Below, one piece after another: positions 9,154 through 17,168 of a DNA stretch of 64,000 bases. The DNA comes from Actinomycetes bacterium (GTDB taxonomy: Bacteria > Actinomycetota > Acidimicrobiia > Acidimicrobiales > Ilumatobacteraceae), in contig JANYDH010000003.1 in NCBI GenBank assembly GCA_025359865.1, positions 1 through 64,000 on the forward strand. The letters are read 5' to 3'. The notes beneath the pieces were generated by a model that was not told the DNA's origin, made no database searches, and saw only the letters and a list, made by a program, of their open reading frames with translations. A program made the position numbers and the translations under genes. How positions within the stretch are numbered: position 1 is the first letter of the stretch; each line of letters opens with the position of its first letter.

Positions 9154-12100
9154 ATGGTCATCGCAGATCCTCGCTGCACATACCGATGGGGTCACCGCAA
9201 CAGGACCAGTGGCGTTTCCGAACCGGAGTACGTGGATCCGCCGGTGGTGCGTGTCCCCGCACTCGACGGACTGCGCGGCATTGCTGTGCTGCTGGTTGTC
9301 GGTCTGCATACTGCAGGTCTTCGTCCGAGCGGCATCTTTTGGTTCTTCCATTCCGGCGGCCCGTTCAACGGCGGGTTCCTCGGTGTCGACATCTTTTTCG
9401 TGCTCAGCGGGTTCTTGATCACTGACCTGTTACTGCGTGAACAACGAAGGCACGGCCGGATCTCGCTTCCCCGGTTCTGGCGCGCCCGAGCCTTCCGGTT
9501 GTTGCCGGCGCTCGCCGTTGCACTCACTGCGTTGATGGTCTGGTCGGCCGTCTCGGGATATCCGAGTGGCGGCTCGCCGGAGCTGGTGGCCAGAAACGTT
9601 GTGGCCGCGTCGACGTTCACGTTGAACTGGCTGCCGACGTTCGACATCGACGGTGCGATCTCTGAGATTGGACACCTGTGGTCGTTGGCGGTGGAGGAGC
9701 AGTTCTACATCTTCTGGCCACTGGTCGTCGCGACGCTTCTCAGCATTCGGCGGAGCCGACGGTGGGTGACGATCGGTCTGGTCGGGGCGACCATTGCCGT
9801 GACGGTGTGGCGGTCGGTGGTGTACGACCGCCACGGGTGGCTCAACGCGTACATTCGTACCGACACCCGAATTGACGGTCTCGTGATCGGGGCGCTCCTG
9901 GCATGGCTCACCGCTCGTGGTTGGCGGTTGGGCCGCCGTGCAGCGACCATCGCCGGGCGCGTCGGCGTGGTCGGGCTGATTGCCGCCGGCGCGTTCTTCC
10001 TTCGCGCAAACCTGCACTTGCTGTATCGAGGCGGGTTCACGCTCGTGGCGATATCAACCGGTGCGGTGGTAGTTGCGATCATGCATGGCCCCTGGGCCGA
10101 AGCGCGGGTGCTCTCGTTCGCGCCGCTGCGCGCAGTTGGTCGCGTCTCATATGGTCTGTACATCTGGCATTACCCGATCTTCTATGCGGTCGAACGCACG
10201 GGTCAGAACTGGCCCGGGTGGCTTCGCGTCGTGGTCGGTTTCGGTATCACGGCGGCAGTGGTCACGGCGTCGTGGAACTTCATCGAACGTCCGGCCCAGG
10301 CGCTGCGCCGGCGGATCGACCGGGCCCATGCGGCGGCGTCCGTTCATGCCTCCCGCCCCCGTTTGAGGATTGTTGCGCCGATCGGCGTGGTGTGCGGGGC
10401 GGTTCTGCTCGGAGTGGGGGTGGCCCGCGGCCGACTGCGTCCTTCGGTCGGGCGCGGGGAGATGTTGCCTGACTTGTTCTCGTTGCGGACCATGGCGTTC
10501 TTCCAGTTTGAGGCGACCCCGCCGCGGGGTCAGCTTCTCGCCGACGCGTTCTCGGTGGGCGGCGCGGGCGCGTATGACATGTCGAGGGTGCTCCCTGCAG
10601 TGGTTCGAATCCCGGTGCTTGCGCTTTCGCCGCATCTTCATCCCGGGTTCATCGCGGTCTCGGTGATCCTCGCATGGGTGCTGATAGTGGCCTCAGCGGC
10701 AGGTATCGCTGTCCGGGTGGTGCAGCGCGCTACGGCGACGGGTCGTCGCGCGTGGTCGGTGTCCTTGGCTAGTGGCGTTGTCGGTCTCGTCGGCCTTGTC
10801 GCTGGATTCGTTTGCACGAGGGGTTTGTCTGCTCAATCCACTGAGTGGAAGACGTGGGCTGTCGCAGCATCGTTGCTCTGGGTCTACGCAACCCTGGGCA
10901 TCGTGTCCGATCGGCGGGTCGGGCGCCTCGTGGTCTTCGTCGTTGCGACGGCGGCGCTCGCGGCCAGCGCCGGACCGTTTGCATGGGTTGCGGTCGGTGG
11001 TTGCGTCGTGGTCGGCGGCGTGCTGTCCATTCGTCGCTTGTCTTGGGCGGTGCTGGTCGTTCCGATCGCGGCCGTGGTCCCGGCGCTGTTGCTCGTCGTC
11101 GCCGACGGCTCCTCTGGCGTGGCTTCGCCCGGGTTGGTGCAACTCGGCTGGCAGATGCCTGCAACCAGTACAGCTGATGATCTGTTCGTATCGGGCGATT
11201 GTGAAGGTTTCAGCGCTGGTACCGGCGCGACGACGCCATGGAGCTCGGCGAGCACCCCGGAGTTTGTCCTCAAGGTCACGTTCTGGAAGCCGCCGAAGCG
11301 GGCCGGGCGGGTCACCCTGGTTTCGATTCCCAGCACACCACCAGCCACCGTGGTGATGGAAAGTGACGATCACAAGCGGGTCCGCTACGTCTTCGAACAC
11401 GCGGGCACGCAGAGCAGCACCGGCTGGCTCGTCATGCCTCCGATCGACATCCAGTCGATCGTGGCCGCCGTGGACCCGGACCGTGAGACGCTCGTCGTGC
11501 GGGCCAACGGCTACGAGCTTGGCAGGGTGCCGGTGTTCGATCCGGTCACGGGAGCGACGGTCGTCCCGGCTGTGGTCCTCGAGGACGCGAGGCAGATCAC
11601 AGGCGCAAAGATCACACTCGACAAGAAACCCATCCAGTTCCCCGAGTTGTGCCGCGCGGCGCGCGACCATGCCCTCAGCACAGCACGGCCAGTGGCAGTG
11701 CTGCCCTCGCATTCTCAACCGGGTGACCTTCTGATCGTTGGCGACTGCACAGGCATGTACGCCGGAACGGGTCTGTCCGTTCGGCCGTGGGCGCCGGTGG
11801 AAGCAAAGCCGACGGCGGTGCGGGTGTCGTTCCCTGACGGCAAGCCAGCGAAAGGAACGTGGCCGGTCGCTACGGATCGACAGGGCACTGACACCGGTCT
11901 GAGGCTCGAATCAGACGGAACGGGCCGGGTGCGGTACCGGGTCGGAGCCCCGTTCGTCGACACCGTTGGACCGTGGTTGGCGGTCGATAGCTCGAGTGTG
12001 CATGACGTGCGGATCGACTTCAGCGGGCCCGCTGACGCGTACGACTTCTCGATAGATGGGTCGTTGCTCGGAAGTGTCCCGGCGTCGACCGAGGATCCCG

Positions 12101-12858
12101 GCGACGCCGCTCGACGAGTCGAGTTGACGTTCGCCGTGGCCGCATCACCGAGTGATGAGGCAGGCAACCCTGCGACTTCGTCGGTGTCATCGTCTGGGTC
12201 ATCGTCTGGGTCATCGTCCGGGTCGACGGCCCCAGACTTCGAGTCGCAGGACGTCTTTTCTCCGCCGCTGTGCGCGGTTGCTCAAGCGCAGTGGCAAGGC
12301 GTCGTGCAGCACGTCAATGACCTGGCGACGGCCACGCCCAGCGCCGGTGCACTTGCCGTGGTTGGCGATTGTCGTGGATTGTACTCGGCCACGGGTGAGC
12401 CGACCGACCCGTGGGCGCCGCTCGACGTACCGGCATTCCAGGTCGATGTGCGGTATCCCACCGCCGCGTCCGGGGTGTCTGAGCAAGAGATCGTGCGGAT
12501 CGCGGCTGACCCGCTGATGCGCGTCATCGTCGAAACCGATGGTGCCGGGCGACGTCGGTACCGAGCTGCTGTGCCGTTCCTCAGCGCAGATGGCCCGTGG
12601 GAGCGGGTCAAGGCGGATACGGTCGATGAGCTCAATATCGAACTGGCCTCCGATGGACAGAACTACGTGATCCGGTTGAACGCCACGACGATCGGCCAGT
12701 TGCCCGCACTGCAACAGGACCCCGATGGCAGTACTCGTAGATTTACCCCGAGTCTCGCCGGCCGGGGCCCAGATGCCGAACAGGTGAAGGCGGTCGTCCG
12801 GCCGCCGGACAGCCTGGCGCTGTGCAGTCGGCTTGTCGCACAATCCACCGATGGCTGA
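9154..12858 (+). CDS. Membrane acyltransferase (OafA-like) with GT-C-like segment and three GDC modules
   Basis: A 1234-residue protein. Residues about 30-400 are an acyltransferase-3 domain with the opening LDGLRGIAVLLVV, an early His, DIFFVLSGFLI and about 10 membrane helices; such enzymes O-acylate surface sugars. Residues about 430-660 form a second membrane block whose VVRIPVLALSPHLHPGFIAVS aligns with LLRIPVFLFTNRFDNKFTAIS of the divergent GT-C-like protein. Three extracytoplasmic modules follow, opening with FVSGDCEGF (near 685), LIVGDCTGMYAGTG (near 863) and AVVGDCRGLYSATG (near 1071). A Ser/Gly linker coded by 12-bp repeats separates modules two and three. Start is the first ATG; a GTG near 9244 is also possible. 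It is the only plus-strand gene of the locus and diverges from the three-gene operon. Confidence 0.85.
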   Translation: MVIADPRCTYRWGHRNRTSGVSEPEYVDPPVVRVPALDGLRGIAVLLVVGLHTAGLRPSGIFWFFHSGGPFNGGFLGVDIFFVLSGFLITDLLLREQRRHGRISLPRFWRARAFRLLPALAVALTALMVWSAVSGYPSGGSPELVARNVVAASTFTLNWLPTFDIDGAISEIGHLWSLAVEEQFYIFWPLVVATLLSIRRSRRWVTIGLVGATIAVTVWRSVVYDRHGWLNAYIRTDTRIDGLVIGALLAWLTARGWRLGRRAATIAGRVGVVGLIAAGAFFLRANLHLLYRGGFTLVAISTGAVVVAIMHGPWAEARVLSFAPLRAVGRVSYGLYIWHYPIFYAVERTGQNWPGWLRVVVGFGITAAVVTASWNFIERPAQALRRRIDRAHAAASVHASRPRLRIVAPIGVVCGAVLLGVGVARGRLRPSVGRGEMLPDLFSLRTMAFFQFEATPPRGQLLADAFSVGGAGAYDMSRVLPAVVRIPVLALSPHLHPGFIAVSVILAWVLIVASAAGIAVRVVQRATATGRRAWSVSLASGVVGLVGLVAGFVCTRGLSAQSTEWKTWAVAASLLWVYATLGIVSDRRVGRLVVFVVATAALAASAGPFAWVAVGGCVVVGGVLSIRRLSWAVLVVPIAAVVPALLLVVADGSSGVASPGLVQLGWQMPATSTADDLFVSGDCEGFSAGTGATTPWSSASTPEFVLKVTFWKPPKRAGRVTLVSIPSTPPATVVMESDDHKRVRYVFEHAGTQSSTGWLVMPPIDIQSIVAAVDPDRETLVVRANGYELGRVPVFDPVTGATVVPAVVLEDARQITGAKITLDKKPIQFPELCRAARDHALSTARPVAVLPSHSQPGDLLIVGDCTGMYAGTGLSVRPWAPVEAKPTAVRVSFPDGKPAKGTWPVATDRQGTDTGLRLESDGTGRVRYRVGAPFVDTVGPWLAVDSSSVHDVRIDFSGPADAYDFSIDGSLLGSVPASTEDPGDAARRVELTFAVAASPSDEAGNPATSSVSSSGSSSGSSSGSTAPDFESQDVFSPPLCAVAQAQWQGVVQHVNDLATATPSAGALAVVGDCRGLYSATGEPTDPWAPLDVPAFQVDVRYPTAASGVSEQEIVRIAADPLMRVIVETDGAGRRRYRAAVPFLSADGPWERVKADTVDELNIELASDGQNYVIRLNATTIGQLPALQQDPDGSTRRFTPSLAGRGPDAEQVKAVVRPPDSLALCSRLVAQSTDG
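12187..12222. repeat. 12-bp tandem repeat, three units
   Basis: TCATCGTCTGGG occurs three times (the last with one change) and codes for the SSSGSSSGSSSG linker between GDC modules of the acyltransferase. Confidence 0.9.
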
Positions 12859-12878
12859 CCCGGGTCCGCTCTTGCGGG

Positions 12879-12929
12879 CCGACCTTTGGCGTTGCGTTGT
12901 TGTCAATGACAGCGCAGCGCCAAAAGTCG
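12879..12929. repeat. Palindromic dispersed repeat, copy 1
   Basis: Arms CGACCTTTGGCG and CGCCAAAAGTCG enclose a centre containing TTGTTGTCAATGACAGC, itself a TGTCA-A-TGACA palindrome. One arm base differs from a perfect match. It lies 20 bp after the acyltransferase stop and may act as a terminator, but related copies at 37.1, 37.8 and 50.9 kb show it is a repeat family. Confidence 0.85.
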
Positions 12930-12942
12930 TCTCCCGGTAGGC

Positions 12943-12986
12943 GAAAACGGCGGCAGGCCAGGACCCGGCGATGGGTTCTGGCCTGC
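12943..12986 (-). terminator. Intrinsic terminator of the tRNA operon
   Basis: On the minus strand GCAGGCCAGAACCC pairs with GGGTCCTGGCCTGC (14 bp with one G-U) around a six-base loop, followed by CGCCGTTTTCG. It sits 12 bp after the CCA end of tRNA-Phe, the last gene of the cluster. Confidence 0.75.
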
Positions 12987-12998
12987 TGGTGTTGCGGC

Positions 12999-13074
12999 TG
13001 GTGGTCGAGCGGGGCGTCGATCCCCGGACCCCACGCTTTTCAGGCGTGTGCTCTGCCGACTGAGCTACTCGACC
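12999..13074 (-). tRNA. tRNA-Phe (GAA)
   Basis: Acceptor stem GGTCGAG/CTCGACC, anticodon loop CTGAAAA with anticodon GAA, and an encoded CCA (12999-13001). The T-loop reads ATCGACG, so position 54 is A rather than the near-universal T. Third gene of a Glu-Asp-Phe cluster. Confidence 0.95.
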
Positions 13075-13114
13075 GTGACGGTGCCGAACCCGTTTGGACG
13101 GGGACGGCACCGAA

Positions 13115-13144
13115 ACTTCTTTACTTCTTTACTTCTTTACTTCT
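13115..13144. repeat. 8-bp tandem repeat between tRNA genes
   Basis: ACTTCTTT is repeated nearly four times between tRNA-Asp and tRNA-Phe. The same spacer also holds a hairpin built on CGGTGCCG/CGGCACCG (about 13079-13112). Confidence 0.85.
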
Positions 13145-13165
13145 GCACGAGCACCTTGCTCGTAG

Positions 13166-13238
13166 CGGTCCCGACGGGGTTCGAACCCGCGACCTCCGGC
13201 TTGACAGGCCGGCGTGAACTCCACTTCACCACGGGACC
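13166..13238 (-). tRNA. tRNA-Asp (GTC)
   Basis: Acceptor stem GGTCCCG/CGGGACC with discriminator G, anticodon loop CTGTCAA with anticodon GTC, and a standard T-loop TTCGAAC. CCA is not encoded. Middle gene of the cluster. Confidence 0.96.
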
Positions 13239-13251
13239 ATGGTGTACTGCG

Positions 13252-13324
13252 CACCCCCAACGGGATTCGAACCCGTGCCGCCACCTTGAAAGGGTGGTGT
13301 CCTAGGCCACTAGACGATGGGGGC
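13252..13324 (-). tRNA. tRNA-Glu (TTC)
   Basis: Acceptor stem GCCCCCA/TGGGGGT with a G-T first pair, anticodon loop CTTTCAA with anticodon TTC, T-loop TTCGAAT. CCA is not encoded. First gene of the cluster in the direction of transcription. Confidence 0.96.
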
Positions 13325-13407
13325 TAAGGGTTATCTCCGGTTGAGAGCGTGCAAACACTAACACCGAACGGGCGAATTACCACCGCGAATTCGCTGACCA
13401 GTATGAG

Positions 13408-13890
13408 ATGAGGGCTGTGCGAGGTTGGATGACGTTCCCCGGTACGGTGCGGTTCGTGCGCCTCGATGTGGAACCCAGTCTGAACCCAGCGGACTACGCG
13501 TTCACCCACCGGATTCGGGTGCGTTTTGCGGAAACCGATGCGATGGGCATCGTCCATCACAGTCGCTACCTGCTGTATCTCGAAGAGGCTCGCGTCGCCT
13601 ACCTCCGCCACCTTGGCCGCCCGTACACCGAGATGCGTGCGGAAGGCATCGACCATGCAGTGCTCGAATGCGCCCTGCAGTACCGCAAACCGTTGGCCTT
13701 TGACGATGAGATCGATGTACATCTGGTGCTCGCCAAGACCACCCGGGCGACCTTCCAGATCGCCTACCTCATCACCGCCCGTGGCCAGCCGCGGGCGACC
13801 GCTGTCACGGTTCATGGGTGCGTCAATGGTCAGGGCCGCCCGGTACGGATGCCAGTTTGGCTACAGCAACTCTCCCGCGATGTCGGATAG
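13408..13890 (+). CDS. Acyl-CoA thioesterase, 4HBT/YbgC type
   Basis: Hot-dog fold thioesterase that hydrolyses acyl-CoA (or acyl-ACP) thioesters. The active-site helix is clear: RFAETDAMGIVHHSRYLLYL, with the conserved Asp of the 4HBT family, followed by LEEARVAYLR. The 160 residues include a 25-35 residue N-terminal extension; ATG codons at 13408 and 13429 and nearby GTGs are all possible starts. Nine bases separate its stop from the copper-protein lipoprotein gene, so the two are probably co-transcribed, although no functional link is obvious. Confidence 0.85.
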   Translation: MRAVRGWMTFPGTVRFVRLDVEPSLNPADYAFTHRIRVRFAETDAMGIVHHSRYLLYLEEARVAYLRHLGRPYTEMRAEGIDHAVLECALQYRKPLAFDDEIDVHLVLAKTTRATFQIAYLITARGQPRATAVTVHGCVNGQGRPVRMPVWLQQLSRDVG

Positions 13891-13899
13891 GTTCGGCTG

Positions 13900-15573
13900 A
13901 TGGGCTGGCACCGCAAAGGAATCCCGTTCGCGTTGATGATCGTCATCGGAGCGGTCGTGGCAGCGTGCGCTGATGGCAACTCGACGGCCCAGACCGCAGC
14001 GCCGGCGGGCACAATGGCCGCAGCGGCGATGACCACCACCCTCGGCTCGCCAGAGCCGACCGCGCCAGAGCCGACCGCGCCAGAACCGACCGCGCCAGAA
14101 CCGCCCGCGACCGAACCGCCATCCACCGCCATCACGGCGTCCACGCCGCCCCTCATCGACGATCCGGTGCGCCCAGGTGCCAAGCGACTTCATTTCAAGG
14201 TCGGTCCGCTCGACGTGCGACCCGGACAGAACAACATCACGCTCGCTCCCGGCAAGCTGCCCCAGCCCACCGAGGATGGTTGGATCGTACGGATCGCGCC
14301 CAACCTGGAGTACGAAGACGGCACGATCCCGGGCGTCGACGTGATCCATCTGCACCACGGCGTGTGGCTGAACGTCGGTGCCAAGGATGCCACGCGGCCA
14401 AGCCTGCCCGAGCGGTTCTTTGCCTCCGGCGAGGAAAAGACCACGACGATCCTGCCGGTTGGGTACGGCTACAAGTACCGGGCTACCGACGGGTGGGTGC
14501 TGAATTACATGCTCCACAATCTGTGGCCCGATCCGGCCAAGGTGTGGATCACCTACGACATCGACTTCATCCCGGCAACCGCTCCCGAGGCGAAAGACAT
14601 CGTTGCCGCCCGTCCGATCTGGATGGATGTACAAAACGGCAGCCTATATCCCGTGTTCGACGTGCTGAAGGGGTCGGGAGTGGATGGCCGCTACACGTAC
14701 CCGACCGATGCGGTCGACCCGTACGGCACCGACAAGTCGAAGAAGAACGAATGGGTCGTCGACCATGATGGTGTGCTGCTATCGACTGCTGGCCACCTGC
14801 ACCCCGGTGGTCTGCAGACCGACCTCTGGAATACGCGTGGCAGCCAATCGGCCAAGGTGTTCACCTCCGTGGCGAACTACTACGAACCCGCGGGCGCGGT
14901 GTCATGGGACGTCTCAATGGGCGCAACGCCTCCCGAATGGCGGGTGCAATTGAAAAAGGGGGACGTGTTGTCCACTACCGCCACCTACGACTCGGCTCGT
15001 GCCTCGTGGTACGAGTCGATGGGCATCATGGTCGTCTGGATGGCCAAGACAGTGGCCCCCACCGAGCCACCTGCGCCAGACCCGTTCACCACCGATGTCA
15101 ACCTGCCCGGCTTGCTCACACACGGGCACCTGGCCGAAAATGACCAGCACGGCGGGGCTCCCGATCCGACCTACTTTGATGCAACGGCGTTGCCGTCCAC
15201 CGATGCGAAACCGGTCATCCAGATCGGCGACTTTCTCTACGGCCAAGGCGACATGCTCCTCGGTGACCCGATCCCCACCGTGCAGGCCGGTGGGGTGATC
15301 ACGTTCGACAACATCGATGCTCCGTTGGAAAATGGCATCTGGCATACCATCACTGCATGCAAGGCACCGTGCAATCAGTCGACCGGGATCGCCTATCCGC
15401 TCGCTGATGGTGACGTGACGTTCGATTCGGGCGAACTAGGCAATGCGGGTCCTCCCACGTCGGGGCTGACCACGTGGAGCACGCCGGCCGATCTTGCGCC
15501 TGGTACCTACACGTATTTCTGCCGGATCCACCCGTTCATGCGTGGCGCGTTCCGGGTGACTCCGGGCACATGA
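13900..15573 (+). CDS. Lipoprotein with copper-monooxygenase-like domain and C-terminal cupredoxin
   Basis: A 557-residue lipoprotein: hydrophobic signal, lipobox VVAAC near residue 23, then a Pro/Glu/Thr linker (residues 50-80) coded by tandem 15-bp units. The central part has His-rich motifs HLHHGVWLN and AGHLHPGGL with a late Met-rich WYESMGIMVVWM. The two His sites and Met resemble the PHM/dopamine-monooxygenase copper fold, but this is inference. The C-terminal 110 residues are a cupredoxin: WHTITAC, then YTYFCRIHPFM, giving the His-Cys-His-Met set of a type 1 copper site. It is probably anchored outside the membrane. The upstream thioesterase ends nine bases before the start. Substrate or redox partner unknown; the nirK-like gene 2.3 kb away also encodes a cupredoxin. 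Confidence 0.7.
   Translation: MGWHRKGIPFALMIVIGAVVAACADGNSTAQTAAPAGTMAAAAMTTTLGSPEPTAPEPTAPEPTAPEPPATEPPSTAITASTPPLIDDPVRPGAKRLHFKVGPLDVRPGQNNITLAPGKLPQPTEDGWIVRIAPNLEYEDGTIPGVDVIHLHHGVWLNVGAKDATRPSLPERFFASGEEKTTTILPVGYGYKYRATDGWVLNYMLHNLWPDPAKVWITYDIDFIPATAPEAKDIVAARPIWMDVQNGSLYPVFDVLKGSGVDGRYTYPTDAVDPYGTDKSKKNEWVVDHDGVLLSTAGHLHPGGLQTDLWNTRGSQSAKVFTSVANYYEPAGAVSWDVSMGATPPEWRVQLKKGDVLSTTATYDSARASWYESMGIMVVWMAKTVAPTEPPAPDPFTTDVNLPGLLTHGHLAENDQHGGAPDPTYFDATALPSTDAKPVIQIGDFLYGQGDMLLGDPIPTVQAGGVITFDNIDAPLENGIWHTITACKAPCNQSTGIAYPLADGDVTFDSGELGNAGPPTSGLTTWSTPADLAPGTYTYFCRIHPFMRGAFRVTPGT
14050..14109. repeat. 15-bp tandem repeat, four units
   Basis: CCAGAGCCGACCGCG and three variants code for the PEPTA repeats that link the lipid anchor to the folded part of the lipoprotein. 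Confidence 0.9.
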
Positions 15574-15690
15574 CATCGCCCGGTGGTTGCGCTGCACACC
15601 ACGAGCGCGATGGGTGAGGATCTGGTTACAACTCGCCAACGGACGGTGACTCCGCGGTCCGCGCTCCCGATACGTGGTTAGGGTTGCCGC

Positions 15691-16341
15691 ATGCGTCTCG
15701 GCAGAGCGGCATTGGCTGCTTCGACCGGGTACCTGATCGGCACGTTCCCCACGGCTGATCTCGTGGCCCGGCGTGTGTCTGGTGGTCGGGTCGATCTACG
15801 GACCGCGGGCAGCGGCAACCCCGGCGGAGCGAATGCCGCGAAGGTGCTCGGCAAGTCGGCCGGCTACACCATCATGGGTGTCGACATCGCGAAGGGTGCC
15901 GCCGCTTGCGTGGTGGGCGGCATGGTTGCCGGGCCGATCGGAACCCACATCGCCGGTAGCGCATCGGTCGTCGGCCATTGCCTGCCCGTATGGAACGGGT
16001 TCCGTGGAGGAAAGGGAGTGGCTGCGAGTATCGGCCAATGCCTGGCGACGTTTCCCGCGTACTTTCCCGCTGACGTCGTTGTTGCAGCGGTCGCCATGAC
16101 TCTACCCCGGTGGAAACAGCGCGTCTTCGCCTCGACCGTTGCCTCGAGCGTGTGCTGGGTGCTTGGCGCCGTCGTGTGGTGGCGTCGGCAGCTCCCGAAC
16201 CTGTGGGGCCCGCGCCCGAGTGCCGCGCTACCCATCGCTGCGGCTGCCAGCAGTGCCATGATCGTGTACAAGTTCGTCACGGCAAAGCCCCCATTCGCAG
16301 GATCGACACCGACGACCGCTGATGCTGGGCTAGCAGCATGA
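15691..16341 (+). CDS. plsY: Glycerol-3-phosphate acyltransferase PlsY-like
   Basis: Membrane enzyme that transfers an acyl group from acyl-phosphate to glycerol 3-phosphate, the first step of phospholipid synthesis. The 216 residues carry the PlsY motifs GSGNPGGANAAKVLG and GHCLPVWNGFRGGKGVA, and several hydrophobic helices; an N-terminal YLIGTFPTAD matches the family. The C-terminal half is somewhat more divergent than in typical PlsY. The stop overlaps the start of the degV gene by four bases (ATGA), so the two are co-translated; DegV/FakB proteins carry fatty acids for the acyl-phosphate route that feeds PlsY, which supports the assignment. Confidence 0.85.
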   Translation: MRLGRAALAASTGYLIGTFPTADLVARRVSGGRVDLRTAGSGNPGGANAAKVLGKSAGYTIMGVDIAKGAAACVVGGMVAGPIGTHIAGSASVVGHCLPVWNGFRGGKGVAASIGQCLATFPAYFPADVVVAAVAMTLPRWKQRVFASTVASSVCWVLGAVVWWRRQLPNLWGPRPSAALPIAAAASSAMIVYKFVTAKPPFAGSTPTTADAGLAA

Positions 16342-17168
16342 AGATCGGCCTGTGCACTGACTCCAATGCGCAGCTCCCACCCGAACTGATCGAGCGGTAC
16401 GGCGTTGCCGTGGTGCCGCTGACCGTCACGGTGGATGGTTGCGACTACCTCGAAGGTGTCGATCTGAGCGCCGACGACTTCTACGACCGGTTTCTGGACG
16501 GTGGAAGCCCTGCCGTGGCCACCAGCCAGCCGAGCCCCGGACAGTTCGCTCTGGCGTATGACGAACTCGTCGAACAGGGCTGTACCCAGATTCTGAGCAT
16601 CCACATCGCGTCGTCGATGTCGGGCACGCTCAACGCGGCGCGGCTTGCGGCGCGCAGCGTTCCGGTACCGGTCCAACTGATCGACACCGGCACGGCCAGC
16701 TTCGGCGTCGGATGCTGCGTGTGGGCGGCCGCCGAAGCGATTCGTTGCAGTGCAACCTTCGACCAGGCCGCCGAGGTGGCCGAGCACCTTGCTCCTCGGA
16801 TCGGCAATCTGTTCATCGTCGGAGCCCTCGATCTGGTGCACGCCGGCGGAAGAGCAGCGGGTCCGCTCCATGGTGACGGCATCCCGATTCTGACGTTGAT
16901 CGATAGCCAAGTACAGGTGGTCGAACGGGTGGACACCAGCGCCCGTGCCGTCGTCGCGATGGCGAGTCGGGCGATTGCCTGGGGTGGACCGCTACGCGTC
17001 GCCATCGGCGTTGCCGACCGCGCCGCCGAGCCACTGTCTGAAGCGTTGGTTGCGGCTGTCAGCGAAGCCACGAACGTCGTTGAAGTGATTCGTTATCGCG
17101 TCGGTCCGTCGGTCGGCGTGCACACCGGCCCAGGCACTGTCGGGTGCTTCATGTTTCCGGTGGAGTAA
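16338..17168 (+). CDS. DegV family fatty-acid-binding protein
   Basis: 276-residue DegV/FakB-type protein. In studied members it binds a fatty acid and presents it to a kinase that makes acyl-phosphate. Visible family features are the N-terminal IGLCTDSNAQLP, the TSQPSPGQF loop whose Ser/Thr bind the carboxylate, and IASSMSGTLNAARLAA. The ATG overlaps the plsY stop. No fatty acid kinase gene (fakA/DAK2) is seen in this window. The 3' end overlaps the convergent regulator gene by 20 bases. Confidence 0.88.
   Translation: MKIGLCTDSNAQLPPELIERYGVAVVPLTVTVDGCDYLEGVDLSADDFYDRFLDGGSPAVATSQPSPGQFALAYDELVEQGCTQILSIHIASSMSGTLNAARLAARSVPVPVQLIDTGTASFGVGCCVWAAAEAIRCSATFDQAAEVAEHLAPRIGNLFIVGALDLVHAGGRAAGPLHGDGIPILTLIDSQVQVVERVDTSARAVVAMASRAIAWGGPLRVAIGVADRAAEPLSEALVAAVSEATNVVEVIRYRVGPSVGVHTGPGTVGCFMFPVE

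Noticed and set aside
12999-13324. Integration hot spot at the tRNA cluster
   Set aside because: No integrase, no duplicated tRNA 3' end and normal core genes on both sides.
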